Shown piece after piece: positions 24,130-32,656 of a stretch of DNA of 64,000 bases. Both the position numbers and the translations under genes were made by a program. Numbering within the stretch: position 1 is the first letter of the stretch; the number at the start of each line of letters is the position of its first letter. This DNA is from Arthrobacter_E sp044748305 (lineage in GTDB: Bacteria; Actinomycetota; Actinomycetes; Actinomycetales; Micrococcaceae), in contig NZ_JBIVFT010000008.1 of the NCBI RefSeq assembly GCF_044748305.1, forward strand, positions 62,001 to 126,000. The letters are read 5' to 3'. The notes under the pieces were generated by a model, which was not told the origin of the DNA, searched no databases, and saw only the letters and a program-made list of their open reading frames with translations.

Positions 24130-25635
24130 ATGAGCGTGCTCAGCCGTGAAGCGACCATTGCGCCGCCCACCTTCAACCGCTGGCTCATGCCTGCCGGTGC
24201 GCTGGCGATCCATCTGTGCATCGGCCAGGTGTATGCCCTGAGCGTCTTCAAGGCGCCGTTCATGCAGCGTTTCGGGGCGGGGGAGCTGGCCGTCGGCTGG
24301 GTCTTCTCCCTGGCGATCGTGGTGCTCGGCCTGTCCGCGGCGGTCGGCGGAACCTGGGTGGAGAAGGCCGGGCCCCGTAAGGCCATGGTGGTCGCCGGCG
24401 CCTTCTGGGTTTCCGGTTTCTGCGTTGCGACCCTCGGTATCGCAACCGGTCAGCTCTGGCTCCTGTATCTCGGATACGGGGTGATCGGCGGCATCGGGCT
24501 GGGCCTGGGATACATCTCGCCGGTGTCGACCCTGATGAAGTGGTTCCCGGACCGGCCGGGGCTCGCGACGGGTCTGGCCATCATGGGCTTCGGCGGTGGT
24601 GCGCTGATCGCGAGCCCGGTGTCCGCTTCATTGCTGAGCACTTTCGGCGGCGGCTCCGATCCCGCGAGCCTCGTCCGCGGGCTGGCACCGACGTTCCTGA
24701 CGCTCGCGGTGATCTACGCCGTCGTGATCGCCATGGGCGCCTTCGTGATCCGGCTGCCGCATCCCAGCTGGACCCCGTCACACGGCGCCACCGGAGGCCC
24801 GCGCCGCACGATTCCAGCGGCCCCGGCGGGGGTCTCCGCAGCCAATGCGCTCAAGACTCCGCAGTTCTGGCTGCTCTGGGCCGTACTGTTCTGCAATGTC
24901 ACCGCGGGGATCGGGATCCTCGAGAATGCCTCCCCCATGATCCGTGACTATTTCCCGCAGATCGACGTGGCCTCGGCGGCAGGCTTCGTGGGCTTGCTCT
25001 CGCTCGCCAACATGGCCGGACGCTTCGTCTGGTCGAGCGTTTCGGACTACATCGGACGCAAGAACATGTACATGGTCTATCTGGGGATCGGGCTCCTGAT
25101 GTACGGAGCCATCGCGGCCTTCGGGGGCGGCAGCTTGCCGCTCTTCCTGCTGGCCACCATGGTCATCCTGTCGTTCTACGGCGGCGGCTTCGCCACGGCG
25201 CCGGCGTATCTGAGGGACTTGTTCGGGGTCTATCAGGTGGGAGCCATCCACGGTCGTCTGCTCACCGCCTGGTCCGCCGCAGGGATCGCGGGGCCGCTCA
25301 TCGTGAACTCGGTCGTCGAACATCGCACCGCGGAGGGGGCGAGTGGGCCGGAGGTCTACACGGCGTCCCTGCTGATCATGGTCGGCGTCCTCGCCGTCGG
25401 CTTCGTGGCCAATCTGCTGATCAAAGCGGTGGACCAGCGCTTCGCCGTGCCCGCCGGAGAACTGCCGCTGCCGGTCAGGGACGGCTCCGGGACGACGACG
25501 GCGGGGGCGGGCCTCGACACCGCCACGGCACGGCTGCACACGGTGGTCGCCTGGGTGCTGAGCGGCGTGGTGATCCTCGCGCTCGGGTACGGACTGACCC
25601 AGGTCACGATCAAGGCCTTGGCGCTCTTCTCCTGA
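24130..25635 (+). CDS. OFA-family MFS transporter (oxalate/formate antiporter type)
   Basis: A 501-residue transporter. The OFA pattern is clear: NRWLMPAGALAIHLCIGQVYALSVFKAPF at the start, GPRKAMVVAGAFWVSGF, GYGVIGGIGLGLGYISPVSTLMKWFPDRPGLATGLAIMGFGGGA and, in the second half, NMAGRFVWSSVSDYIGRKN. Twelve membrane segments are followed by a hydrophilic linker (about residues 440-465) and one extra segment, VAWVLSGVVILALGYGLTQV, near the C-terminus. CAGGAG precedes the ATG. With fdhD upstream and the FdhF/YdeP-like enzyme 51 bases downstream, formate or oxalate is the likely substrate. Confidence 0.9.
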   Translation: MSVLSREATIAPPTFNRWLMPAGALAIHLCIGQVYALSVFKAPFMQRFGAGELAVGWVFSLAIVVLGLSAAVGGTWVEKAGPRKAMVVAGAFWVSGFCVATLGIATGQLWLLYLGYGVIGGIGLGLGYISPVSTLMKWFPDRPGLATGLAIMGFGGGALIASPVSASLLSTFGGGSDPASLVRGLAPTFLTLAVIYAVVIAMGAFVIRLPHPSWTPSHGATGGPRRTIPAAPAGVSAANALKTPQFWLLWAVLFCNVTAGIGILENASPMIRDYFPQIDVASAAGFVGLLSLANMAGRFVWSSVSDYIGRKNMYMVYLGIGLLMYGAIAAFGGGSLPLFLLATMVILSFYGGGFATAPAYLRDLFGVYQVGAIHGRLLTAWSAAGIAGPLIVNSVVEHRTAEGASGPEVYTASLLIMVGVLAVGFVANLLIKAVDQRFAVPAGELPLPVRDGSGTTTAGAGLDTATARLHTVVAWVLSGVVILALGYGLTQVTIKALALFS

Positions 25636-25686
25636 CGATGCCCACACCCGAGGTCGTGGAAGCGGCCCTGTTCGAGGAGTAGCCTC

Positions 25687-28128
25687 ATGACCATGCCGGA
25701 CAGACTTCAGGACTTGCGGTCCCTTGCGAGCGCCCTTCTCCCAGGTTCTTCGGAACGCCACCGCCCGGAGGACATCGACGAAGCAGCGCTCGTCGTGGAA
25801 CCCAGGGAGCAGACGGCCGTCGGCGTCCCCGCCGTCACCCATGCAATGGAGCATGGACTGGTCCAGATGGGGCCGGTGCGCACGGCCCAGACCTTGCTGG
25901 GGATCAACCAGCCGGACGGCTTCGACTGCATGAGTTGCGCCTGGGCGGATCCGGCTCCGGGGGAGCGGAGCCACTTCGAGTTCTGTGAGAACGGTGCGAA
26001 GGCCGTGGCGGCTGAGGCGACACGTCGGCGTGTCCGTCCGGAGCTGTTCCAGCAGCACACGGTGGCCGATCTGGCCCTCCACGACGACCACTGGCTGAGC
26101 GGACAGGGGCGTCTGACGGAGCCCCTGTTCAAAGACGCGGGCTCGGAACATTACGTTCCGGTCAGCTGGGATGAAGCGTTCTCGATCATCGCGGATCAGC
26201 TCGCCGGCCTGGAGAGCCCGGATCAGGCGACGTTCTACACCTCCGGCCGCACCAGCAATGAAGCGGCCTTCCTGTATCAGTTGTTCGTCCGCGGTTTCGG
26301 TACCAACAATCTCCCGGATTGTTCCAATATGTGCCACGAGTCCTCGGGCACGGCGCTGACGGACACCATCGGCATCGGTAAGGGCTCGGTCTCCCTTGAA
26401 GACCTGGAGCAGGCGTCGCTCGTGTTCGTCGTCGGGCAGAACCCGGGCACCAACCACCCTCGGATGCTCTCCGCGCTCGAGAAGGTCAAGCGATCAGGCG
26501 GCACCATCGTGGCCGTGAACCCTCTCCCGGAGGCGGGCCTCATCCGCTACCGCAATCCTCAGAAGGTGCGGGGCATCCTGGGTTCCGGAACGGCCATGGC
26601 GGATCATCACCTCCAGATCCGCCTGGGAGGAGACCAGGCGCTCTTCCGCGGTTTCGGAAAGGTCCTCCTGGAGGCCGAGCGGAACGGCGAGAGCTCGCCA
26701 GGCCTGGAGACCGTTTTCGACCATGGGTTCATCGGGGAGCACACCACGGGCTTCGAGGACTGGCTCGCCGTGGTGGAGAACGAGCCGTGGTCTGCCATCG
26801 AAGAGGCGACGGGCATTCCGGAGCAGCGGATCCGTGAGGTCGGCAGACTGCTGCTTTCCTCCGACCGCACGGTGGTGTCCTGGGCCATGGGGCTGACTCA
26901 GCATCGGCACTCCGTGGTGACGATCAAGGAAGTAGTGAACGTCATCCTGGCTCAGGGGAACATCGGCCGGACAGGTGCGGGGCTGCTCCCGGTCCGTGGC
27001 CATTCGAATGTCCAGGGCGACCGGACCATGGGAATCTTCGAACGGATGCCGGCCCGGTTCCACGACGCCCTTGACGCGCGTTTCGCCTTCCAGAGCCCTC
27101 GGGAGCACGGCCACGACGTCGTCGACTCGATCCGTGGGATGCGCGACGGGCGGATCCGCTTCTTCATGGGAATGGGCGGGAACTTCGTCAAGGCCGCACC
27201 GGACAGCGCGGTCACCGAGGCGGCGCTCGAGTCCTGCGAACTCACGGTGCAGATCTCCACCAAACTCAACCACTCCCACTTCCTGACGGGCCGGAAGGCT
27301 CTCATCCTGCCCACTCTCGGGCGCACCGACCGGGATCTGCAGGCGGGTGGCCCTCAGAGGGTGACGGTCGAGGACTCCATGAGCATGGTCCATTCGTCTC
27401 AGGGCCGCCTGGAGCCGCCGTCGGAGGAGCTGCTGTCCGAGGTGGCCATCGTGTCCCGTCTCGCACAGAAGGTGCTCTGCGATGCCGAGGGGCGTCCTAA
27501 GCCGGGCACCCCGCAGATCGACTGGGTCGCTGCCATGAACGACTACCGGACCATTCGTGAGCACATCGAGAGCGTCGTGCCGGGTTTCGAGAACTTCGAA
27601 GAGCGCATCGAGGTACCGGGCGGATTCAAGTTGCCCCACGGACCTCAGGATTCACGGGAGTTCACCACCGAGGACACGAAAGCACACTTCACCGCGTCGG
27701 AGCTGGACTGGATCCGGGTCCCGGACGGTTGCCTGATTCTTCAGACCCTCCGGTCCCACGATCAGTACAACACCACGGTGTACAGCGAGGACGACCGGTA
27801 CCGCGGTATCCACGGCGGCCGTCGTGTGGTGTTCGTCAGCAGGGCGGACTGCCTGGAACTCGGCCTGCAGGACGGCCAGTTCGTCGATCTGGTCTCGGTC
27901 TGGAAGGACGGGGCCGACCGGCGGGCACCACGGTTCCGGGTCGTGGAGTATGACACCGTCAAGGGCTCGGCCGCCGCGTACTACCCGGAGACCAATGTCC
28001 TGGTGCCGCTCGACTCGCAGGCCATCGGTTCGGGTACCCCGGCGTCGAAGTCCGTGGTGGTCCGGCTGGAGCTGAGCGAGACGCAGGAGCCGCTGGCCCC
28101 TTACGCCGCGACGCCTGTTTCGCGCTAG
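25687..28128 (+). CDS. FdhF/YdeP family molybdopterin oxidoreductase
   Basis: An 813-residue MGD-binding oxidoreductase of the YdeP group, related to formate dehydrogenase H. An N-terminal CMSCAW...FCENGAKAV block carries a reduced Cys set (CxxC plus one) where classical enzymes have a full [4Fe-4S] motif. The likely Mo ligand is the Cys of SNMCHESSG (about residue 216), in the place of selenocysteine. MGD-binding segments include GQNPGTNHPRML and GRTGAGLLPVRGHSNVQGDRTMG, and a C-terminal beta-barrel domain contains RSHDQYNTTVYS. It is cytoplasmic (no Tat signal). The reaction is probably formate oxidation or a related Mo reaction; YdeP itself is poorly defined. Its stop shares a CTAG with the convergent acyltransferase stop. 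Confidence 0.9.
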   Translation: MTMPDRLQDLRSLASALLPGSSERHRPEDIDEAALVVEPREQTAVGVPAVTHAMEHGLVQMGPVRTAQTLLGINQPDGFDCMSCAWADPAPGERSHFEFCENGAKAVAAEATRRRVRPELFQQHTVADLALHDDHWLSGQGRLTEPLFKDAGSEHYVPVSWDEAFSIIADQLAGLESPDQATFYTSGRTSNEAAFLYQLFVRGFGTNNLPDCSNMCHESSGTALTDTIGIGKGSVSLEDLEQASLVFVVGQNPGTNHPRMLSALEKVKRSGGTIVAVNPLPEAGLIRYRNPQKVRGILGSGTAMADHHLQIRLGGDQALFRGFGKVLLEAERNGESSPGLETVFDHGFIGEHTTGFEDWLAVVENEPWSAIEEATGIPEQRIREVGRLLLSSDRTVVSWAMGLTQHRHSVVTIKEVVNVILAQGNIGRTGAGLLPVRGHSNVQGDRTMGIFERMPARFHDALDARFAFQSPREHGHDVVDSIRGMRDGRIRFFMGMGGNFVKAAPDSAVTEAALESCELTVQISTKLNHSHFLTGRKALILPTLGRTDRDLQAGGPQRVTVEDSMSMVHSSQGRLEPPSEELLSEVAIVSRLAQKVLCDAEGRPKPGTPQIDWVAAMNDYRTIREHIESVVPGFENFEERIEVPGGFKLPHGPQDSREFTTEDTKAHFTASELDWIRVPDGCLILQTLRSHDQYNTTVYSEDDRYRGIHGGRRVVFVSRADCLELGLQDGQFVDLVSVWKDGADRRAPRFRVVEYDTVKGSAAAYYPETNVLVPLDSQAIGSGTPASKSVVVRLELSETQEPLAPYAATPVSR

Positions 28129-28739
28129 GAACGCATCGCTTCGTGGCTCTGACGGCTCAGGAAGAACAATTGCGCCGTCTTGTCCTGAAGTTCGATGACG
28201 GGCCCGGCATCGAACCCGCTTCCGGTCAGGCGTGCGAGGGCCTTGGCGTTGCGGACGTCCGGCTCCACGAGGATCCGGCGCGCGTCAGTGGTTCCGAACA
28301 GATGATCGATGAAGGCGAGGACCAGCCGCGGCGTGAGCCCCGGAACGGGCCGGTCGCCAGGTGCTGTGAACACAGGTGCCATGAACAGGTGGATCCCGAG
28401 GTCACCGGGCTGAGGCTCGTAGGCCTCGCCGACCGGATCGTTGAAGGGGTCATAGCTCTGGAAGAGCGCGACCGCACGGTCATCGAGGGTCAGCAGGAAG
28501 GCGTGATGGGTTTCCAGGGAGTCCAGGAAACGGTAGACCTCAAGGACCTGTTCCCTGCTGTAGTCGGTCATGCCCCAGAACCGGGCCCGGTCCTCCGTGA
28601 CCCAGCCGTGGATGAGATCCACGTCTTCGTCGGGGACCAGCGGGATGATCCGGATGGTGCTCTCGGGCGGAAATCCGGTACGGTGCAGCGTCCTCCGTCG
28701 CGCGTGCACGGGGATGAGACGTTCGGCGTGGTGGGGCAT
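28125..28739 (-). CDS. Hydroxamate-siderophore-type acyltransferase (IucB/DesC-like GNAT)
   Basis: A 204-residue GNAT of the Acetyltransf_8 group, whose members acylate N-hydroxy-lysine or N-hydroxy-diamines during hydroxamate siderophore synthesis. Family features are VDLIHGWVTEDRARFWGM near residue 42, ALFQSYDPFNDPVGEAYEPQPGDLGIHLFMAP in the middle, and RILVEPDVRNAKALARLTGSGF for acetyl-CoA binding. Its ATG overlaps the stop of the upstream penicillin-acylase gene by one base (TGATG). An iron box precedes that operon, supporting a siderophore role. No desA, desB or desD-type synthetase is in the window. Confidence 0.87.
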   Translation of the reverse strand: MPHHAERLIPVHARRRTLHRTGFPPESTIRIIPLVPDEDVDLIHGWVTEDRARFWGMTDYSREQVLEVYRFLDSLETHHAFLLTLDDRAVALFQSYDPFNDPVGEAYEPQPGDLGIHLFMAPVFTAPGDRPVPGLTPRLVLAFIDHLFGTTDARRILVEPDVRNAKALARLTGSGFDAGPVIELQDKTAQLFFLSRQSHEAMRS

Positions 28740-30844
28740 CAGTTCTCCTGAGTGAGTAGCGCCCAGTCGGTGACGACCGGGATGAGTTCGCCGGCGGACC
28801 ACAAGGGCTGTTGATCCGCGAAATGGGGGTCTTCCGGGTTTCCTGCCGAGCCGAACGGGACCACCCAGCGGCTGTTGTCGCGTGCGCCGAGATCCCAGAC
28901 GTACCGGGCTGCGGGCCCGCGGACGCAGGCGTGGGTGACTCCCGGGGTGGCATCCGTGGCGAGGACGCAGGAGCCATCGCCCGCCAGCCGGGTCGCACTG
29001 GACGATGAGGCTTCCGGGGAGGGCCTCCGGTGGAGGGCGTGCAGGCGGTGCAGATCGCCCCAGCCCCGTTCGTCGTCGTCGTGGCTCGCCTGTTCCAGTG
29101 CGGCGCGCAGCGCGGCCGCGATGTCCAGCCCTGGGATCTCGGCCGTCAGCAGGGTCTCCAGTGCGAGTCCGATCCGGGCCGCCGCCGAAAGCCACGGCCC
29201 GAACAACGGGGAATGACCTGTGGCTCGGCCTAGCGGGGCGAAGACCGGCCCATCGGCCAGCAGGCGGGCCAGAGCGTCACGGAACACGGCGAACGCGGCC
29301 GCGTCCAGGCTGTCGGCAGTCATCTCGCCGTCCCAGTCCAGGAGACGACGGCGGAGGGTGCGTGCCGTGTCCGTCAGTCCTGTGGGGCCGAGCTGTTCGA
29401 GGGCGGTTCGGTAGCCGGGCAGCGAACCGAGGCGGACATCGTGCTGGATGCGTTCCATCTCGGGGACGCCCAGGGGAGCGTCGGCCCAGGTGGTTTCCAG
29501 GAGTTCCCGGATCCGGCGTGCCCGGTGTGGCGCCGCGAACTCGAAGGCGATGTCGGCCCCGGCCGCCGCCGCGCGGTCGTTGGCGCTCACCGCGAGATCG
29601 TGGACCGTGCGGCATGGGAGGGGAACGCTGCCCCCGGTCCATTCGTGTCCGGCCGACCAGGCGGGCGCCGGGACGCGACGGTTCGCCGGGTTCCGCTCCG
29701 GTACCCGGCCGGCCAGGAAGTGAAGCACCGTCCCACCGGTGTCGGCGGCCAGCACACTGTTCACCGGCTCCACCCAGGGCCCGAGGGCGTCCCTGACGTC
29801 CTGTGCGGTACGGCTGCGCAGGAGCGGCAGCAGGCTCTCGAAGCCGAGACGTTCTTCGACGCGGGCCGGGACGCGCAGGCTGAGAGCCGTCTCCGGTGCG
29901 TCCGGGGTGGATCCGGTGGTGCGGGAGATGACCGGGCCGCGGAGTGTTTCGAGGATCTCCACGTCCTGGGCGGCCTCCCCTCGGATCAGGATCCGCTCCG
30001 TATGGTGCCGGACCTCGTCCAGGCCGTGTGGCCCACGCGCGAGCCACCGGCCGTCCGTGGCCCGGCACAGTTCCTCCCGGTAGAGATCCTGGTAGTCCGC
30101 CATGGCGTTCGTGATGCCCCATGCCACCGAACCGGCGTGGCCGAAGTGGGGGAGGCCCGGTACCCCGGGGAATGCCAGCCCCACCACGTCGAATTCGGGG
30201 CAGGAGAGCCGGATCTGCTGGTAGACGCCGGGGGCCTCCAGCAGACGGTGTGGATCGCCTGCGATCAACGGTGCGCCGTCCGCGGTGCGCGAGCCGTGAA
30301 CCGCCCAGGCGTTGCTGCCGGAGAGCACCGGGGCCTCCATGCTCAGGAGCCCCGTGAGTTCCACCCCCAGAGTCGCCTCGGCATGGGCCCGGAACAGTTT
30401 GTGAGGGAAGGTGGAGAAGAGGACGTGATTGACCAGGAAGACGGCGAGCGGCGTCCATTCGTGCCACGGTGACGGGCTGCTCCGGGTCGCTTCGAAGCCG
30501 GGCCCGGAGCGCCGCCCCTGGTGCAGGGCTGTGTTGACCCCGTCGACGTACCGTGCGCACCAGGAGCGGGTCTCGTCGTCGAGGGCGTCGAAACAGCGTC
30601 GTGCGGTGTCGTCGAGCCGGGACTGGCGGGCGAAGCGATCCCAGGGGAGATGATCGGCCCCGAGGTTTTCGGACATCCGGCCTTCGGCATGCCACCGGTC
30701 GGTCTCGATCTGCCAGGAACGGTCCAGTGCGGCGTTCCAGCCCTGCAGGAACGCCAGATCATGGGCCGAGCCGGCTCTCAGGTGAGGGATCCCCCAGCTG
30801 TCGCGGAACACCGCTGCGTCGTCCGGGAACGGTGAGCGTCTCAC
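28739..30844 (-). CDS. Penicillin acylase family Ntn-hydrolase
   Basis: A protein of about 701 residues. The processing site and N-terminal nucleophile are visible as SGSNAWAV with Ser177 as the likely new N-terminus of the beta chain, preceded by an alpha chain beginning RDSWGIPHLRAGSAHDLAFLQGW; further conserved blocks are SVAWGITNAMADYQDLY and SANDRAAAAG. GTG at 30844 is chosen because GGAG lies 8 bases before it; a GTG at 30853 is possible. No signal peptide is seen, unlike most family members. With the overlapping siderophore-type acyltransferase and the iron box, it may hydrolyse or exchange an acyl group on a siderophore, as PvdQ does for pyoverdine, rather than act on antibiotics. Confidence 0.88.
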   Translation of the reverse strand: MRRSPFPDDAAVFRDSWGIPHLRAGSAHDLAFLQGWNAALDRSWQIETDRWHAEGRMSENLGADHLPWDRFARQSRLDDTARRCFDALDDETRSWCARYVDGVNTALHQGRRSGPGFEATRSSPSPWHEWTPLAVFLVNHVLFSTFPHKLFRAHAEATLGVELTGLLSMEAPVLSGSNAWAVHGSRTADGAPLIAGDPHRLLEAPGVYQQIRLSCPEFDVVGLAFPGVPGLPHFGHAGSVAWGITNAMADYQDLYREELCRATDGRWLARGPHGLDEVRHHTERILIRGEAAQDVEILETLRGPVISRTTGSTPDAPETALSLRVPARVEERLGFESLLPLLRSRTAQDVRDALGPWVEPVNSVLAADTGGTVLHFLAGRVPERNPANRRVPAPAWSAGHEWTGGSVPLPCRTVHDLAVSANDRAAAAGADIAFEFAAPHRARRIRELLETTWADAPLGVPEMERIQHDVRLGSLPGYRTALEQLGPTGLTDTARTLRRRLLDWDGEMTADSLDAAAFAVFRDALARLLADGPVFAPLGRATGHSPLFGPWLSAAARIGLALETLLTAEIPGLDIAAALRAALEQASHDDDERGWGDLHRLHALHRRPSPEASSSSATRLAGDGSCVLATDATPGVTHACVRGPAARYVWDLGARDNSRWVVPFGSAGNPEDPHFADQQPLWSAGELIPVVTDWALLTQEN

Positions 30845-30860
30845 GACGGGCACTCCTGTA

Positions 30861-30879
30861 TTAGGTAAGGCTTACTTTA
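30861..30879. promoter_or_regulatory. DtxR/IdeR-like iron box
   Basis: TTAGGTAAGGCTTACTTTA matches the 19-bp DtxR/IdeR consensus (TTAGGTTAGCCTAACCTAA) at 13 positions by my count, including the TTAGGT half and the central symmetry. It lies 17 bases upstream of the penicillin-acylase start, where a bound repressor would block transcription in iron-replete cells. Confidence 0.7.
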
Positions 30880-30971
30880 GTAAGAGAAAGTTAGCCTGTC
30901 GGTGCCCGTCTTGCCAAAACGTGAGACGGCCGCCACCCGGGATGCCGAAGCCGCCGCCTCGGATCATGGGC

Positions 30972-32363
30972 TCAGACACCCGCCGTGGCGCCTTCCGGAA
31001 CGTCCTGCTCCTCGAAATCGAGAGCGAGGGAACCGGGCGACTTCTTACGACGCAGGAAGTAGATCACGACGCCGACTGCGAGCCAGCTGCCGCCCAGCAG
31101 GTAGGTGAACCAGGCCAGCGATGTCCAGAGCCAGGCGATGAAGGCGAAGCCGATGAGCGGCAGGATCAGATGCCGCAGCACTCCGAGTGGGCCACGGCGA
31201 CGCTGCTCGAAGAAGAGCACCTTGATGGTGGCCAGGTTGACCATGGCGAAGGCGATGAGGGCGCCGAAGTTGATCATGTACACGGCCTGATCCAGGGTGA
31301 TGAAAAGTGCCACCAGCGACACTGCCGAGACCACGGCGGCCGCGATCCACGGTGTCCGGAAGCGAGGATGCAGCCGTGCGAAGGCGGACGGCAGAATGCC
31401 GTCGCGGCCCATGGCGAAGACCACGCGGCTGACGCTCATCTGTGCCACGGTGCCGCACAGGACCAGCCCCGTCAGGTTGACCAGGACGAACACGACCATG
31501 AGGACGTCGCCGCCGGCGCGCTGCATCAGCTCGGTCCCCGCTGCATCCAGGTTCTGCAGGCTCTTCCAGTCCGGCACGATCAGGCTGCCGGCCACGGAGA
31601 AGAGGGTGTATCCGAGGCCTGCGATGAGGGTGGAGAGGACGATTCCGCGAGGCACGTCACGCTGGGGGTTGCGGGCCTCCTCGGACAGGGTGGAGACGCC
31701 GTCGAAGCCGAGGAAGGCGAATGCGACGATCGCGGCGGCTGCCATGACCGGTGCGATGCCTCCACTGCCGAGCGTGAGCGGCTGGATGATCCCCGAGAGT
31801 GTCACGCTCGGGGCGTTGAGCACGGCCAGGACGAGGAAGGCCGCGATGACCAGCACCGACGCGATGACCACGACGAAATTCATCCGCTTGACCCAGCCGA
31901 CGCCGATCACGCTGAAGATCCCGACCACCAGGAGGCAGGCGAGCACTGCCAGCTGCGGTGGAACCGCTGGGAAGAGGCTGTTGAAGTACAGGCCGAAGAT
32001 CAGGAAGTTCACCATCGGCAGGAAGAGGTAGTCCAGGAGCATGGCCCAGCCCACCAGGAAGCCCGTCGGGGCGCCGAAAGCCCGAGTGGTGTAGGCGTAT
32101 GCCCCGCCGGTCACGGGGACGAAGCGTGCCATCCGGCCGTAGCTGTGGGCGGTGAACAGCATGGCGATGACGGCGGTGAGGTAGGCGGCGGGGAGGTGCC
32201 CGTCGCTGATCTCTGTGCCGGATCCGTAGACCGAGACCACGGAGAGGATCCCCATGGAGGTCAGGCCGAAGGCAATGAGTGAGGGCAGCCCGAGCACCCG
32301 CTTGAGTGTGGTCGGCGGCTGGGCGCTGCCGGACGGATCGGTTCTGGTGCCGGGGATGGTCAT
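30972..32363 (-). CDS. APC-superfamily amino-acid/amine permease
   Basis: A 463-residue transporter with about 12 membrane segments. The N-terminus (LKRVLGLPSLIAFGLTSMGILSVVSVYG), the FVPVTGGAYAYTTRAFGAPTGFLVGWAMLLDY segment and FAFLGFDGVSTLSEEARNPQRDVPRGI are characteristic of APC permeases for amino acids, polyamines or putrescine. AGGAG precedes the ATG at 32363; the open frame extends upstream without support. Its upstream gap holds both palindromes seen elsewhere in this island (TGAATGCCGTTCA and GGTATTCCATACC), so it is probably coregulated with the amidohydrolases. Confidence 0.92.
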   Translation of the reverse strand: MTIPGTRTDPSGSAQPPTTLKRVLGLPSLIAFGLTSMGILSVVSVYGSGTEISDGHLPAAYLTAVIAMLFTAHSYGRMARFVPVTGGAYAYTTRAFGAPTGFLVGWAMLLDYLFLPMVNFLIFGLYFNSLFPAVPPQLAVLACLLVVGIFSVIGVGWVKRMNFVVVIASVLVIAAFLVLAVLNAPSVTLSGIIQPLTLGSGGIAPVMAAAAIVAFAFLGFDGVSTLSEEARNPQRDVPRGIVLSTLIAGLGYTLFSVAGSLIVPDWKSLQNLDAAGTELMQRAGGDVLMVVFVLVNLTGLVLCGTVAQMSVSRVVFAMGRDGILPSAFARLHPRFRTPWIAAAVVSAVSLVALFITLDQAVYMINFGALIAFAMVNLATIKVLFFEQRRRGPLGVLRHLILPLIGFAFIAWLWTSLAWFTYLLGGSWLAVGVVIYFLRRKKSPGSLALDFEEQDVPEGATAGV

Positions 32364-32403
32364 GAATGCTCCTGCGAGGCGGGTGAGATCTGTCTCACAT
32401 AAA

Positions 32404-32416
32404 TGAATGCCGTTCA
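32404..32416. promoter_or_regulatory. TGAAYGCCRTTCA palindrome upstream of the APC permease
   Basis: TGAATGCCGTTCA lies 41 bases upstream of the permease start. It equals the site at 35828-35840 except for two compensating positions, which keeps the inverted symmetry. A GntR-type operator is the likely meaning. Confidence 0.5.
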
Positions 32417-32452
32417 TAAGAGTAAGGCGAATCACATCGCTTGTCCAGATTT

Positions 32453-32465
32453 GGTATTCCATACC
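32453..32465. promoter_or_regulatory. GGTATTCCATACC palindrome (island operator motif, copy 1)
   Basis: A perfect 5-bp inverted repeat with a 3-base centre, preceded by TTT, in the gap between the divergent APC permease and amidohydrolase genes. It shares TTTGGTATTCC with the copy in front of the gntR gene at 48226. Confidence 0.6.
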
Positions 32466-32574
32466 GGAGAGATTTGGCGGAGTGTTCGATCATGAGGGTG
32501 GCGTGAGGACGGTCCTTCGAGCGCGTTTGCCTACCTTCGGAAGGGCGTGCAAGGCAAGTGCTTCACGAAGAGCC

Positions 32575-32593
32575 TGAATTGGTATACCGTTCA
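32575..32593. promoter_or_regulatory. TGAATTGGTATACCGTTCA composite operator (copy 2)
   Basis: The 8-base palindrome GGTATACC (32581-32588) is framed by TGAA and TTCA, so this site combines elements of both palindromes found in the island. It lies 63 bases upstream of the amidohydrolase start at 32657. Confidence 0.6.
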
Positions 32594-32656
32594 GGAGGAT
32601 CCGGTTTCGCGCTGTGGTGAGCCGGCGGTTCCCTCGATCCCTTAGGAAGGAGCTCG

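Noticed and set aside
25638..25682. A 14-codon open frame between the OFA transporter and the YdeP-like gene
   Set aside because: No ribosome site, no hydrophobic segment (so not a separate transporter subunit), and easily explained by chance.
24778..26457. A 559-codon minus-strand open frame across the transporter/oxidoreductase junction
   Set aside because: It spans two real genes on the other strand and has low-complexity composition.
28739..30844. Antibiotic (penicillin) degradation as the role of the acylase-family gene
   Set aside because: The iron box and the siderophore-type acyltransferase partner argue for a siderophore role; family name alone is not evidence for beta-lactam use.
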